This document shows positions 16,544-24,846 of a stretch of 64,000 nucleotides of DNA, in pieces. The stretch's first letter is position 1. Each line of letters opens with the position of its first letter. Source of the DNA: Paraburkholderia tropica (lineage in GTDB: Bacteria; Pseudomonadota; Gammaproteobacteria; Burkholderiales; Burkholderiaceae). The stretch covers positions 62,001 to 126,000 of the forward strand of contig NZ_CAJZAR010000039.1 of NCBI RefSeq assembly GCF_914484835.1. Direction: 5' to 3'. Both the position numbers and the translations under genes were made by a program. The notes below the pieces were generated by a model that saw only the letters and a list, made by a program, of their open reading frames with translations, ran no database searches and was not told the origin of the DNA.

Positions 16544-17266
16544 ATGGCAGCGAATTCCGTGATGACGCGGAACGTGCGTCCCGGTTTGCGCGACTCCGCC
16601 GCGCCCAGGCGCACGGGCATGACGGTGAACGATATTTACGAGCAGTTGAAGCAGATGGCGGTGCTCTACGAGATCCGGCCGGGCGAGCGCGTCAACGAAC
16701 TGGAACTGGCGGAGCGGCTCGACGTGAGCCGCACGCCGATCCGCGAGGCGCTCAACCGGCTGGTGGCGGAAAACCTGTTGGCCTTCGTGCCGAATCGCGG
16801 TTTCTTCATCCGCGAACTCGACGGCAAGGACGTGTTCGATCTGTTCGAGCTGCGCTGCTCGATCGAATCGACGGCGGTCATGCTCGCTTGCGAGCGCGCG
16901 TCGGACAACGATATCAAGGGGCTGCGCCGCTTCTGGAAGCAGGTGATGAAAAGCGCGGAGCGGATGCCGTCCGACGAACTCGTGGTGAAGGACGAGGAAT
17001 TCCATCTGGAACTGGCCGCGATGTCGGGCAACGGCGAGATCGGGCGTGTTTTGCAGGGCATCAACGCGCGAATTCATTACGTGCGTTGGGTCGATGTCGA
17101 TCAGCGCCGCAACGAAGCGTTCACCGAGCATTTGCAGATTCTCGACGCGCTGGCCGAACGCGATACCGCGCGCTGCATGGCGTTGACCGACACGCATATT
17201 CGCTGGCGCATGGAGGAAATCACGCGCGTCGTGCACGCGAGCGTGGTCAAGCTGTACGCAAAATAA
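16544..17266 (+). CDS. GntR-family transcriptional regulator, FCD type
   Basis: About 240 residues from ATG 16544, preceded by CAGGAG at good spacing; a GTG at 16514 is an alternative. The winged helix (about 25-95) has IRPGERVNELELAERLDVSRTPIREALNRL. The FCD domain holds the expected metal-binding pattern DEEFHLELA, EHLQILDAL and DTHIRWR. It lies within the RidA/DadA/racemase cluster and is the natural candidate to bind the GTGTATACAC and GTGTCTACAG elements that flank the divergent promoter region at 13623-13974. Whether it represses or activates is not shown; most FCD members repress and are released by the pathway substrate. Confidence 0.87.
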   Translation: MAANSVMTRNVRPGLRDSAAPRRTGMTVNDIYEQLKQMAVLYEIRPGERVNELELAERLDVSRTPIREALNRLVAENLLAFVPNRGFFIRELDGKDVFDLFELRCSIESTAVMLACERASDNDIKGLRRFWKQVMKSAERMPSDELVVKDEEFHLELAAMSGNGEIGRVLQGINARIHYVRWVDVDQRRNEAFTEHLQILDALAERDTARCMALTDTHIRWRMEEITRVVHASVVKLYAK

Positions 17267-17385
17267 CGGGTGCGCCTGGCCTGATCGGCCCGACGCGTTC
17301 GAACGAGACAGCGGCAATCAAAAGGAGGAACCGGCCGTGCGCGATCCGCGCGGTCCGATCGTCACTTTTGCGAAGAGGCGTCGTC

Positions 17386-18270
17386 ATGAAACATGGCACG
17401 TTGATTACGCTGTACAAACCGGACGCGGGGCAGGCCGAGCATCTGCTGCGTTTGCCCGCGCTGAGCCCCGAGGTGGTCGCGGTCGATAATTCTCCGCAGG
17501 CGGACGCCGTGCTGCATGCGCGTCTCGCGGCGCACGGCGTGAGCGTGATCTCTAATCACAATCGCGGCGGCATTGCGGGCGCATTCAACGCGGGCCTCGA
17601 ATTCCTGATTGGACGCGGCTGCGATGTGTTCTTCATCTTCGATCAGGATTCGACGGTGCCGGACGATTATTTCGACCGGATGCTGATCGGCTGCGCCTCG
17701 CTGGGCGAGCCGCGTTTTCTCGTCGGTCCGCGCATCTTCAACCTCAATGTGCGGCGCGATCTGCCGCTGTTCACCGTGCGGCGCTGGTCGGCACGGATCG
17801 CGCCGATCCGCGACGGCGCGCACGGGCTGCTGCCGTGCTCGGTGATCATCTCGTCGGGCACCGCGATTTCGCTCGCAGCCTACCGCGCGCTCGGACGTTT
17901 TCGCGAAGACTTCTTCATCGACCACGTCGACGCCGAGTACTGCATGCGCGCCCAGGCGCATGGCGTGCCCGTGTGCGTCAACGCCGATGTCTCGCTGCCG
18001 CACGAGCTTGGCAAGGCAACGCCGGGACAGCACTGGCCGCGCGTCGATATCTTCGATCAGAGCGCCTTGCGGCACTACTATGCGGCGCGCAACTGCATTC
18101 TCGTCGCGCGCGATTACTGGCACAGCTATCCGGCGCTGTTGCTGATCAATCTGATCACGCTGAAACATCTCGCGTTCGTGCTGCTGCACGCACGGCAAAA
18201 GCGCATGAAACTCCAGGCCATTCTGTGCGGTATCGGCGACGGCCTGCGCGGCAAATGCGGCCGCGTCTGA
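17386..18270 (+). CDS. Family 2 glycosyltransferase, rhamnosyltransferase-like
   Basis: A 294-residue protein from ATG 17386. It shows the GT2 rhamnosyltransferase pattern: VVAVDNSPQ near the start, NHNRGGIAGAFNAGLEFL, the nucleotide-binding FDQDSTVPDDYF near residue 90, and FFIDHVDAEYCMRAQAHG in the acceptor part. Such enzymes add rhamnose or similar sugars to O-antigen, exopolysaccharide or glycolipid precursors. It sits between a regulator and a sugar-acid dehydratase-like gene without other polysaccharide genes nearby, so its substrate and its link to the neighbours are unclear. It may be an insertion into the catabolic cluster. Confidence 0.8.
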   Translation: MKHGTLITLYKPDAGQAEHLLRLPALSPEVVAVDNSPQADAVLHARLAAHGVSVISNHNRGGIAGAFNAGLEFLIGRGCDVFFIFDQDSTVPDDYFDRMLIGCASLGEPRFLVGPRIFNLNVRRDLPLFTVRRWSARIAPIRDGAHGLLPCSVIISSGTAISLAAYRALGRFREDFFIDHVDAEYCMRAQAHGVPVCVNADVSLPHELGKATPGQHWPRVDIFDQSALRHYYAARNCILVARDYWHSYPALLLINLITLKHLAFVLLHARQKRMKLQAILCGIGDGLRGKCGRV

Positions 18271-18372
18271 ATTCGCGGCGATCCAGTCCGATTCCTTTGT
18301 TTGAACCCCAAGCACGATACGGGAATCGGTTGTTCAGTAGGTAATCCTAACTTAATGCGGAAGGGAAACGAG

Positions 18373-19308
18373 ATGAATGGAACGAGGCCGATCAAGCGTC
18401 GCTATACGGGTGCCTACTCCGTGGCGCCGACCATTTTCACCGAGACGGGCGCGCTCGATCTCGAAGGGCAGAAGCGTTGCGTCGATTTCATTATCGATGC
18501 GGGCGCGGACGGCCTGTGCATCCTCGCGAATTATTCGGAACAGTTTTCGCTGACCGACGACGAACGCGCGCTGCTGACTTCCACGATACTCGATCACGTG
18601 GCCGGACGCGTGCCGGTGATCGTAACGACCACGCACTTCAGCCCGACGATTTGCGCGGCGCGCAGCCGCGCGGCCCAGGCCGGCGGCGCGGCGATGGTGA
18701 TGATCATGCCGCCTTATCACGGCGCGACGATCCGCTGCAACGAGGCCGCGATCGAGCGCTTCTTCACCGAGGTGTCCGAGGCTATCGAGATTCCGATCAT
18801 GTATCAGGACGCGCCGATGAGCGGCACGTCGGTCTCGGCGGCGTTCCTCGCGCGGCTCGCGCGCGAGGTCCGCAACCTGTCGTACTTCAAGATCGAAGTG
18901 CCGCAATCGGCGGCGAAATTGCGCGAATTGATCGAACTGGGCGGCGATGCGATCGAGGGTCCGTGGGACGGCGAAGAGGCGATCACGCTGATGGCCGACC
19001 TCGATGCGGGCGCGACCGGCAGCGTGCTCGGCGGCGGCTACCCGGATGGTCTGCAACCGATATTGAAGTCGTATCTGGCGGGGGATCGCGACGAAGCGAT
19101 GGCGGGCTACGCGCGCTGGCTGCCGCTCATCAACTACGAAAACCGCCAGTGCGGGCTGATCGCCTGCAAGGCGCTGATGAAGGAGGGCGGCGTGATCGCG
19201 TCGGACGCGGTGCGCCGCCCGCTTGTGCCGCTCCATCCGGGCACGCGGGCCGGGCTGATCGAGATCGCGCGGCGGCTGGACGCCCAGGTGCTGCGCTGGG
19301 CGCATTGA
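18373..19308 (+). CDS. DHDPS-family protein, 2-keto-3-deoxy-L-arabonate dehydratase-like
   Basis: About 311 residues from ATG 18373, with AAGGGA six bases before it. It belongs to the dihydrodipicolinate synthase/aldolase superfamily. Schiff-base lysine sits in SYFKIEVP and the catalytic tyrosine in IPIMYQDAP. The blocks DGLCILANYSEQF, AIEGPWDGEEAITLMADLDAGATGS and the C-terminal LRWAH resemble L-2-keto-3-deoxyarabonate dehydratase of the non-phosphorylative L-arabinose pathway, as I remember that family. No arabinose dehydrogenase or ketoglutarate-semialdehyde dehydrogenase is adjacent, so a related keto-acid lyase or dehydratase role in the D-amino-acid cluster is also possible. Confidence 0.75.
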   Translation: MNGTRPIKRRYTGAYSVAPTIFTETGALDLEGQKRCVDFIIDAGADGLCILANYSEQFSLTDDERALLTSTILDHVAGRVPVIVTTTHFSPTICAARSRAAQAGGAAMVMIMPPYHGATIRCNEAAIERFFTEVSEAIEIPIMYQDAPMSGTSVSAAFLARLAREVRNLSYFKIEVPQSAAKLRELIELGGDAIEGPWDGEEAITLMADLDAGATGSVLGGGYPDGLQPILKSYLAGDRDEAMAGYARWLPLINYENRQCGLIACKALMKEGGVIASDAVRRPLVPLHPGTRAGLIEIARRLDAQVLRWAH

Positions 19309-19383
19309 AGCGGCGTTCGTGAAATGCGCATGGCGCGAGCCACGCCTCGATCTGCGTGAACTCGCGCCCTGCGTGCGTGACGA

Positions 19384-19986
19384 TCAGTCTGCGCCGTCGC
19401 GCCAGGCGTCGATGCGGCCGCTGTCGAGACCGAACTGATCGAGCGCGCGGCTCACCGAATGATCGACCATTTCTTCGAGGCTCGCGGGCTTCGCGTAGAA
19501 GGCCGGAACCGGCGGAAATACCGTGGCGCCCGCTTCGGTCAGCGTCGTGAGGTTGCGCAGATGAATCAGGTTCAACGGCGTTTCGCGCACCATCATCACG
19601 AGCGGCAAGCGCTCCTTGAGCACGACGTCGGCGGCTCGTGTGAGCAGCGTGCTCGTCACGCCCGACGCAATCTCGCCGACCGTGCGCATCGAGCACGGCG
19701 CGATCAGCATGCCGAGCGTGCGAAACGAACCCGAGGCCACCGACGCGCCCACATCGGCGATCGGGTGCACGTGATCGGCGAGCGCGTGAACCTCGTCGCG
19801 CGACAGCGGCGACTCGTATTCGCGCGTGAGTTCGGCGGCGCGCGACATCACGAGATGCGTTTCGACTTTCATCTCGCGCAGCAGACGCAGGGCGCGCTCG
19901 GCGTAGACGAAACCCGTCGCGCCGGTAACGCCGACGATCAGCCGCCGGTGGCCGTGACGCGCGCGATGAGGCGAACGCTCACGCAT
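19384..19986 (-). CDS. ubiX: UbiX-family flavin prenyltransferase
   Basis: A 200-residue protein from ATG 19986, which overlaps the UbiD stop by eight bases. It has the UbiX pattern: VGVTGATGFVYAERALRLL at the start, SGSFRTLGMLIAPCSMRTVGEIASG in the middle, and RETPLNLIHLRNL near the end. UbiX makes prenylated FMN from reduced FMN and dimethylallyl phosphate, the cofactor of UbiD decarboxylases. The start GATGF rather than GASG is a normal variant. Here it serves the adjacent UbiD protein, so this pair is a dedicated decarboxylase system and not necessarily the ubiquinone pathway copy. Confidence 0.9.
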   Translation of the reverse strand: MRERSPHRARHGHRRLIVGVTGATGFVYAERALRLLREMKVETHLVMSRAAELTREYESPLSRDEVHALADHVHPIADVGASVASGSFRTLGMLIAPCSMRTVGEIASGVTSTLLTRAADVVLKERLPLVMMVRETPLNLIHLRNLTTLTEAGATVFPPVPAFYAKPASLEEMVDHSVSRALDQFGLDSGRIDAWRDGAD

Positions 19987-21520
19987 CGCCGTGCGCATCG
20001 GCAAACAGTTCGGGCGCGAACGGACGCGGATCGACGTCCATGAACTTCGCGCGTTCGAACTCGCCGCGCAGATGGAACGGCGCGGTGCAGTCGAACACGG
20101 TCTTGCAGGTCACGCCGCGCGCGGGCAGCGCCGGGTTGAAGTCGGGCGTCTGCGACGGATCGAGCACATGGCCGTTCACCTTCGGCAGGAACATCGTCGA
20201 CAGGTCGCCCTGGAAGCGCGTGGTCATCGCCCACATCACGTCTTCGGTGTCGAAGGGATCGACGTCGGTGTCGACGAGAATCACGTGTTTGAGTTCGGAG
20301 TACACGCCGAGCGCGATGATCGCGGCCTGACGCGCGCGGCCGTCGTCGAACGCCGATTGCTTGTTCACCTGGAGCACGGCGAGCAACTTGCCGCCGCCGG
20401 CCGTGTGGGCGTAGACCTGCTTGACGAAGCCCGGCATCGCCGCTTCGACTGCGTTGTAGATGCTCGCCTCGGTCGGAATGCCCGCGAGACTCGTGTGCTC
20501 CTCGCCGGGCCCGACGAGCGTTTGCATGATCGCGCCGTGACGCATCGTCACCGCCTTGACCTTGATGACGGGCAGCGAGGGATTCGCGGGGCCGTTATAG
20601 CCCGGAAACTCCGGCATCGCGTGACCCGTGTTCGTGTTCTGATCCTCGACGACGCGCACGTTCGGCAGAATCTCGCCCTCGATAACGATCTCGGCACGCG
20701 CGATGGACTTCTGCGCGACGCTCACGCATTCGACCAGTTCGACCGGCTTGCCGCGCAGGCCGCCCGCGATCGAAAGTTCGTCGAAACCCAGCGGCGTGGT
20801 CGGCGCCTCGAAGCACGCGCCGATATGGATGGCCGGGTCGAGGCCCATGTTGATCGAGACCGGCAGCGGTTCGCCGCGCGCTTCGGCCTTCTGGCGGAAC
20901 GTGTCGATATGGCGGCCCGGCGCGAAGAAGATCGAGAGTTCGTCGCGGCCCTGCACGCAGAGACGGTGGATCGTGACGTCGGCGTGACCGGTATCGGGAT
21001 CGCTGCCGAGCACGAGGCCGAGGCACAGGAACGGGCCGGCATCGCTTTCGGTATTCGTGGGCGCGGGGATCAGCTTGCGCAGATCGAAATCGGCGTCGCT
21101 CGCGAGATGCACGACCTGCTGGCACGGCGCCTGGTCGCGCGGCACGGTGGTCGGCGCGATCGCGTTGTGCACGGCGTCGGCCATGCGTTGCGTGAGGCGG
21201 CGCGGTTCGGCATCGAGCAGCAGGCCGACGCGCTTGCGGCTCGCCATCAGGCCGACCAGCACGCGGCTCTGCGGATAACCCTTGACGGCGTTGAACATCA
21301 TCGCGGGTCCGAGACGCGTCGGACGCTCGACGGTGCCGCCCGCGCCGATGCGCTTGTAGACGCCAGCCAGTTCGGCGTGCGGGTCGACTTCGCGATCGGT
21401 TTCGATCAGTTGCCCCGGCGTCGCCGCGAGGCGCGCAAGCGCGGAGCGCAGATCTTCGACGGGCGCGGTGGCGTTCGGTTCGATGGTGGAGGGGCGGGGG
21501 GATTCGATTCGTTGATTCAT
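19979..21520 (-). CDS. UbiD-family prenylated-FMN decarboxylase
   Basis: A 513-residue UbiD-type enzyme. Visible family parts are GPAMMFNAVKGYPQSRVLVGL, the cofactor-binding region with SINMGLDPAIHIGA, EIVIEGEILPN, and the catalytic acidic loop MPEFPGYNGPA, followed by the C-terminal hexamer-forming part. It reversibly decarboxylates an aromatic or alpha,beta-unsaturated acid using prenylated FMN supplied by the adjacent UbiX. The arrangement with a divergent LysR gene resembles the pyrrole-2-carboxylate decarboxylase locus hudA/hudR of Pseudomonas aeruginosa, though the substrate cannot be read from sequence. Benzoate-related acids are another choice. Confidence 0.87.
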   Translation of the reverse strand: MNQRIESPRPSTIEPNATAPVEDLRSALARLAATPGQLIETDREVDPHAELAGVYKRIGAGGTVERPTRLGPAMMFNAVKGYPQSRVLVGLMASRKRVGLLLDAEPRRLTQRMADAVHNAIAPTTVPRDQAPCQQVVHLASDADFDLRKLIPAPTNTESDAGPFLCLGLVLGSDPDTGHADVTIHRLCVQGRDELSIFFAPGRHIDTFRQKAEARGEPLPVSINMGLDPAIHIGACFEAPTTPLGFDELSIAGGLRGKPVELVECVSVAQKSIARAEIVIEGEILPNVRVVEDQNTNTGHAMPEFPGYNGPANPSLPVIKVKAVTMRHGAIMQTLVGPGEEHTSLAGIPTEASIYNAVEAAMPGFVKQVYAHTAGGGKLLAVLQVNKQSAFDDGRARQAAIIALGVYSELKHVILVDTDVDPFDTEDVMWAMTTRFQGDLSTMFLPKVNGHVLDPSQTPDFNPALPARGVTCKTVFDCTAPFHLRGEFERAKFMDVDPRPFAPELFADAHGDA

Positions 21521-21645
21521 GGCATGGCTCTCTTTTAACGGCTGACCCGCTGACGCTGGTACGGCGAGCGTGCGTCATCGCTGGGACAGGCTCTATTTGA
21601 CCCCCTGAAGTAGATTGAATCAATCAATCAAAACCGGCGATTTTG

Positions 21646-21660
21646 ATAAGATAATCTTAT
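21646..21660 (+). promoter_or_regulatory. LysR-type operator palindrome (T-N11-A)
   Basis: ATAAGAT-A-ATCTTAT, a perfect inverted repeat with seven-base arms, 17 bases before the LysR start codon and in the shared region with the divergent UbiD gene. It contains the T-N11-A spacing of LysR binding sites (T 21647 to A 21659). Probably it is bound by the LysR protein next to it for autoregulation and control of the ubiD-ubiX operon. Confidence 0.65.
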
Positions 21661-21677
21661 TTTTAAACGGGGCGGCC

Positions 21678-22562
21678 ATGGACTTCCGTTACTTCCGCAC
21701 CTTCGTGATCGCGGCCGAGGAACTGCATTTCGGGCGCACCGCCGAGCGCCTCGGCATCGCTCAACCGGCGGTCACGCAGCAGATGAAAGTGCTCGAAACG
21801 CAGCTCGGTTTCAAGGTGTTTCAGCGCGTGCGTCGCGGCATCGAACTCACGGCGGCGGGCGCGGTTTTCCTCGATTACGCGCGTCAGGCGCTCGCGCAGG
21901 CGGAAACCGCCGTGCTGGCGGGGCGGCGCGCGAGCCGCGGCGAACTGGGCAAGCTGTGTATCGCGTACGCCAACTCGGTGGCGCTGGAGCCGGAGTTGCC
22001 TGCGCTGCTCAAGCGTTTTGCGCAGGAGCGGCCGGACGTCGAACTCGAACTGCGCGGCATTCCGGTTCAGGCGCAGATGAACGCGCTGACCGACGAGCGC
22101 ATCGACGTGGCCTTTCTGCGTTCGCCGCCGGGGCCGCTGCCGATCTCGATCCGCATCACGCCGTTCTCGCGCACGCCGCTCGATCTCGTGCTCGCGCACG
22201 ATCATCGCTGCGCGAAACGGCGGCGCATGGCGTTGCGCGATGTCGGCGACGATCGCCTGATCGTGGTCGACGATCCGCCCGGCGTGGGCGTCGGTCATCG
22301 GGTGCAGGAGTTGTGTCTGGAAGCCGGTTTCGTGCCGAAGAACGTGCTGCGCACCACCGATTCGTTGGGTGTGCTGAGTTTTGCGGCGGCCGGTCTGGGC
22401 GTGGGCGTGGTGCCGCGCACGCTCGCGCGTTTTCAGGTGGAAGGCGCGGTGTTCAAGCCGCTCGAAATGGCGAACGGCTACAGCGAAGTGGTGATCGCGA
22501 CGCGCATGTACGATCGGTCTGCGGGGACGCGCGCGTTGCTCGATATGGTGGGGAAGGCGTGA
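21678..22562 (+). CDS. LysR-family transcriptional regulator (divergent from ubiD)
   Basis: About 294 residues from ATG 21678, which opens with the standard MDFRYFRTFVIAAEELHFGRTAERLGIAQPAVTQQ helix-turn-helix. Residues about 90-290 form the periplasmic-binding-protein-like effector domain. An upstream in-frame start at 21615 would place the operator inside the coding sequence and is less likely. It is transcribed away from the UbiD/UbiX pair and should activate that operon when the substrate acid is present. Effector unknown. Confidence 0.87.
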   Translation: MDFRYFRTFVIAAEELHFGRTAERLGIAQPAVTQQMKVLETQLGFKVFQRVRRGIELTAAGAVFLDYARQALAQAETAVLAGRRASRGELGKLCIAYANSVALEPELPALLKRFAQERPDVELELRGIPVQAQMNALTDERIDVAFLRSPPGPLPISIRITPFSRTPLDLVLAHDHRCAKRRRMALRDVGDDRLIVVDDPPGVGVGHRVQELCLEAGFVPKNVLRTTDSLGVLSFAAAGLGVGVVPRTLARFQVEGAVFKPLEMANGYSEVVIATRMYDRSAGTRALLDMVGKA

Positions 22563-22581
22563 GGCGGGCCTGAGCCGCCTC
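22561..22581 (+). terminator. Hairpin between convergent LysR and LysE genes
   Basis: GAGGCGG and CCGCCTC arms around a seven-base loop, starting in the LysR stop codon. It stands in the 29-base space between two converging genes and could slow transcription from both sides. There is no U-run. Confidence 0.35.
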
Positions 22582-22591
22582 TAGCTCGCCT

Positions 22592-23248
22592 CTAGCGATT
22601 CACAGGCCGCGCCGGCGCGCCGCCGCTGAAAAACAGCCGCACGCCGAGCGCGATCATCACCACGCCGGTAAAGCGCTCCTGCCAGGCAATCAATCTGGGG
22701 TAGCGGCGCAGCCACTCGCCGACGGTGCCCGAGGCGAACGCAACGCCACCGAGCGAAACGATCCCGGTCAGCTTCTGGATCGAACCGAGGATCAGGAACT
22801 GCGACCACAGCGGGCCGCGCGCCGGATCGACGAATTGCGGCAGAAACGCGAACATGAACAGCAGCGACTTCGGGTTCGTCAGGCTGTTGAGCGCGCCTTG
22901 CCGAACCGCCTTCCAGTCGGACACGGGCGCTTCGCCTTTCGTCCGCGTGTGGCCGGACGCGCTGGCCGCCAGCATTTTCACGCCCAGCCAGATCAGATAG
23001 ACGGCACCCGCCCAGCGCAGCACGTTCAAGGCGGTCGGGTAGGTGTGGATCAGCGTCGCGAGCCCGAGTACGAGCATCGATACCTGAACGATTCCCGCGA
23101 CGAACACCATGCCGACGACCGTGAACAGCGCGGTGCGTCGGCCCTGGCCGACCCCGCGCGCCAGGACCAGCATCATATCGGGGCCAGGTGACAGTTCGAA
23201 CAGGCAGAGCGCGGCGAGAAAGGTCAGGAAGGTGGCAGCAGTGGGCAT
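22592..23248 (-). CDS. LysE/RhtB-family amino acid exporter
   Basis: A 218-residue membrane protein from ATG 23248 (a longer frame to 23446 is not convincing because the extra part is hydrophilic and lacks a start site). It has six predicted helices and the family motif FELSPGPDMMLVLARGVGQGRRTAL near residues 14-38, plus GALNSLTNPKSLLFMFAFLPQFV in the middle. Such proteins export amino acids such as lysine, threonine or homoserine lactone. It faces away from the puuB-like gene across a 270-base region. Substrate unknown. Confidence 0.85.
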   Translation of the reverse strand: MPTAATFLTFLAALCLFELSPGPDMMLVLARGVGQGRRTALFTVVGMVFVAGIVQVSMLVLGLATLIHTYPTALNVLRWAGAVYLIWLGVKMLAASASGHTRTKGEAPVSDWKAVRQGALNSLTNPKSLLFMFAFLPQFVDPARGPLWSQFLILGSIQKLTGIVSLGGVAFASGTVGEWLRRYPRLIAWQERFTGVVMIALGVRLFFSGGAPARPVNR

Positions 23249-23460
23249 CGCAGGGCGGCGGTTGAAGGTGGCGGCGGTAACGGAAGTCGAGCGCGATATT
23301 TTACAAACTTCGACAAGCCGATCGCGTGGCGTCGGCTTTGCTCCCGGCTTTGCGCTCGATTCCGTGTGCTCATTGTGCTCATTGCGCGCTGCTTCGACTG
23401 CGCGCCAATCCCGGCTTGACGGGCGCCTCGCCGCCTTATCGGGCAACTCCCCATTTGCAT

Positions 23461-23514
23461 CCGTGAAAATGTCGTGCTAATTTTTCATGAAAATAGTGAC
23501 GTAAAATTTCACGG
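23461..23514 (+). promoter_or_regulatory. Operator array with repeated TGAAAA half-sites before puuB-like gene
   Basis: An outer inverted repeat CCGTGAAA (23461-23468) and TTTCACGG (23507-23514) encloses a perfect 12-base palindrome TTTTCATGAAAA (23482-23493). The array ends nine bases before the ATG of the puuB-like gene at 23523. It is the likely site for the XRE/cupin regulator encoded at 24847, by analogy with PuuR, which represses polyamine catabolism. The assignment is inference; the symmetry is seen directly. Confidence 0.6.
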
Positions 23515-23522
23515 ATTCCGCC

Positions 23523-24812
23523 ATGTTCGTCGAATCGACCCAGCATGTTGAGAGCTACTACGCCCGCACCTGGCCCGGCGCATTGCCCGCGCGGCCGGCG
23601 CTGGAAGGCGAGCACGATGTGGATGTCGCGGTCGTCGGGGCCGGGTTCAGCGGGCTGCATACGGCGCTGCGGCTCGCGCTGGCGGGCAAGCGCGTGGCGG
23701 TCGTGGAGGCGAGCCGCGTCGCGTGGGCGGCGTCCGGGCGCAACGGCGGCCAGGCGCTGCTCGGCTGGTCGTGCGATATGGGACCGCTCGAACAGGCGAT
23801 CGGCGTCGAGGGCGCGCGCGAACTGTGGGACAGCATGCGCTGGGCGGCGCGCGAAGTGCGCGAACTGCCCGCGCGTCATGGTTTCGATATCGACTACCGG
23901 CCGGGCAGTTTGTGGACCGCCGTGAAACGCGGGCGCGTCGGCCTGCTCGAAGAGGCGCGCGACGAAGCCGCGCGCAAGTGGGGCTACGACGCGCTGCGCG
24001 TGATTCACGAAGCGGAGATGCCCGGGTGGGTGGGCAGCCGCCGCTATCGCGCGGCGCTTTACGATCCCGAGGCCGGGCATCTGAATCCGCTCAAGCTCGC
24101 GCTCGGCCTCGCGGCGGCCATCGAGCGCGCGGGCGGACGCATTTTCGAGCAGACGCGCGTGCGCGAGTGGCGCGAAACGCCCGCGGGTTTCGTCGTCGCG
24201 ACGCCGCATGGCACGCTCTGCGCGGACACGCTCGTGCTCGCCTGCAATGCTTATATCGACCGCCTCGACCGCGATCTCGCGCGCCGCGTGCTGCCCGTCG
24301 GCACGTATCAGATCGCGACGCAGCCGCTCGATCCGGCGCTCGCGCAGTCGCTGCTGCCGCGCAATAGTTGCGTGATCGACAACCAGTTCGTGCCCGACTA
24401 CTTCCGGCTGAGTCCCGATCATCGCCTTCTGTTCGGCGGCGCGTGTTCCTATCTCGGCGGCATTCCGAAGGACATCCGCGCGGCGATCCGGCCGAGCCTC
24501 GAACGCGCGTTTCCGCAATTGCGCGGCGCGACGCTGGACTACGCGTGGGGCGGCCATATCGACATCAGCATCCGGCGCACGCCCGATGTCGGTCACGCGC
24601 GCGGGCGATACTGGCTGCAAGGTTTTTCGGGGCACGGCGTGCTGCCGACGCTGGCCGCCGCGCGCGCCGTCAGCGACGCGATCCTCGGCGACACGCGCTT
24701 GCTCTCGCATTACGAGGGCATTCATAATCCGCGCTTTCCGGGCGGCGACGCGCTCGCCGCGCCGCTGGAGGCGCTCGGCAAGCTCTGGTATCGATTGCGC
24801 GACGTCGTTTAG
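23523..24812 (+). CDS. puuB: FAD-dependent oxidoreductase, gamma-glutamylputrescine oxidase-like
   Basis: A 429-residue DAO-fold flavoprotein. FAD motif VVGAGFSGLHTALRLA spans residues about 37-52 (GAGFSG at 39-44), followed by ASRVAWAASGRNGGQAL, the marker of the PuuB/OrdL group. The end shows IRRTPDVGHARGRYWLQGFSGHGVLPTLAAARAVSD. It should oxidise a gamma-glutamylated amine such as gamma-glutamylputrescine to the aldehyde with peroxide release. It starts a cluster with an XRE/cupin regulator and a glutamine-synthetase-like ligase, all on the plus strand. Other OrdL-type substrates (for example other amines) cannot be excluded. Confidence 0.85.
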   Translation: MFVESTQHVESYYARTWPGALPARPALEGEHDVDVAVVGAGFSGLHTALRLALAGKRVAVVEASRVAWAASGRNGGQALLGWSCDMGPLEQAIGVEGARELWDSMRWAAREVRELPARHGFDIDYRPGSLWTAVKRGRVGLLEEARDEAARKWGYDALRVIHEAEMPGWVGSRRYRAALYDPEAGHLNPLKLALGLAAAIERAGGRIFEQTRVREWRETPAGFVVATPHGTLCADTLVLACNAYIDRLDRDLARRVLPVGTYQIATQPLDPALAQSLLPRNSCVIDNQFVPDYFRLSPDHRLLFGGACSYLGGIPKDIRAAIRPSLERAFPQLRGATLDYAWGGHIDISIRRTPDVGHARGRYWLQGFSGHGVLPTLAAARAVSDAILGDTRLLSHYEGIHNPRFPGGDALAAPLEALGKLWYRLRDVV

Positions 24813-24846
24813 CGACCCGGCCCCGCTCCGACCGAATCGAACGCAC

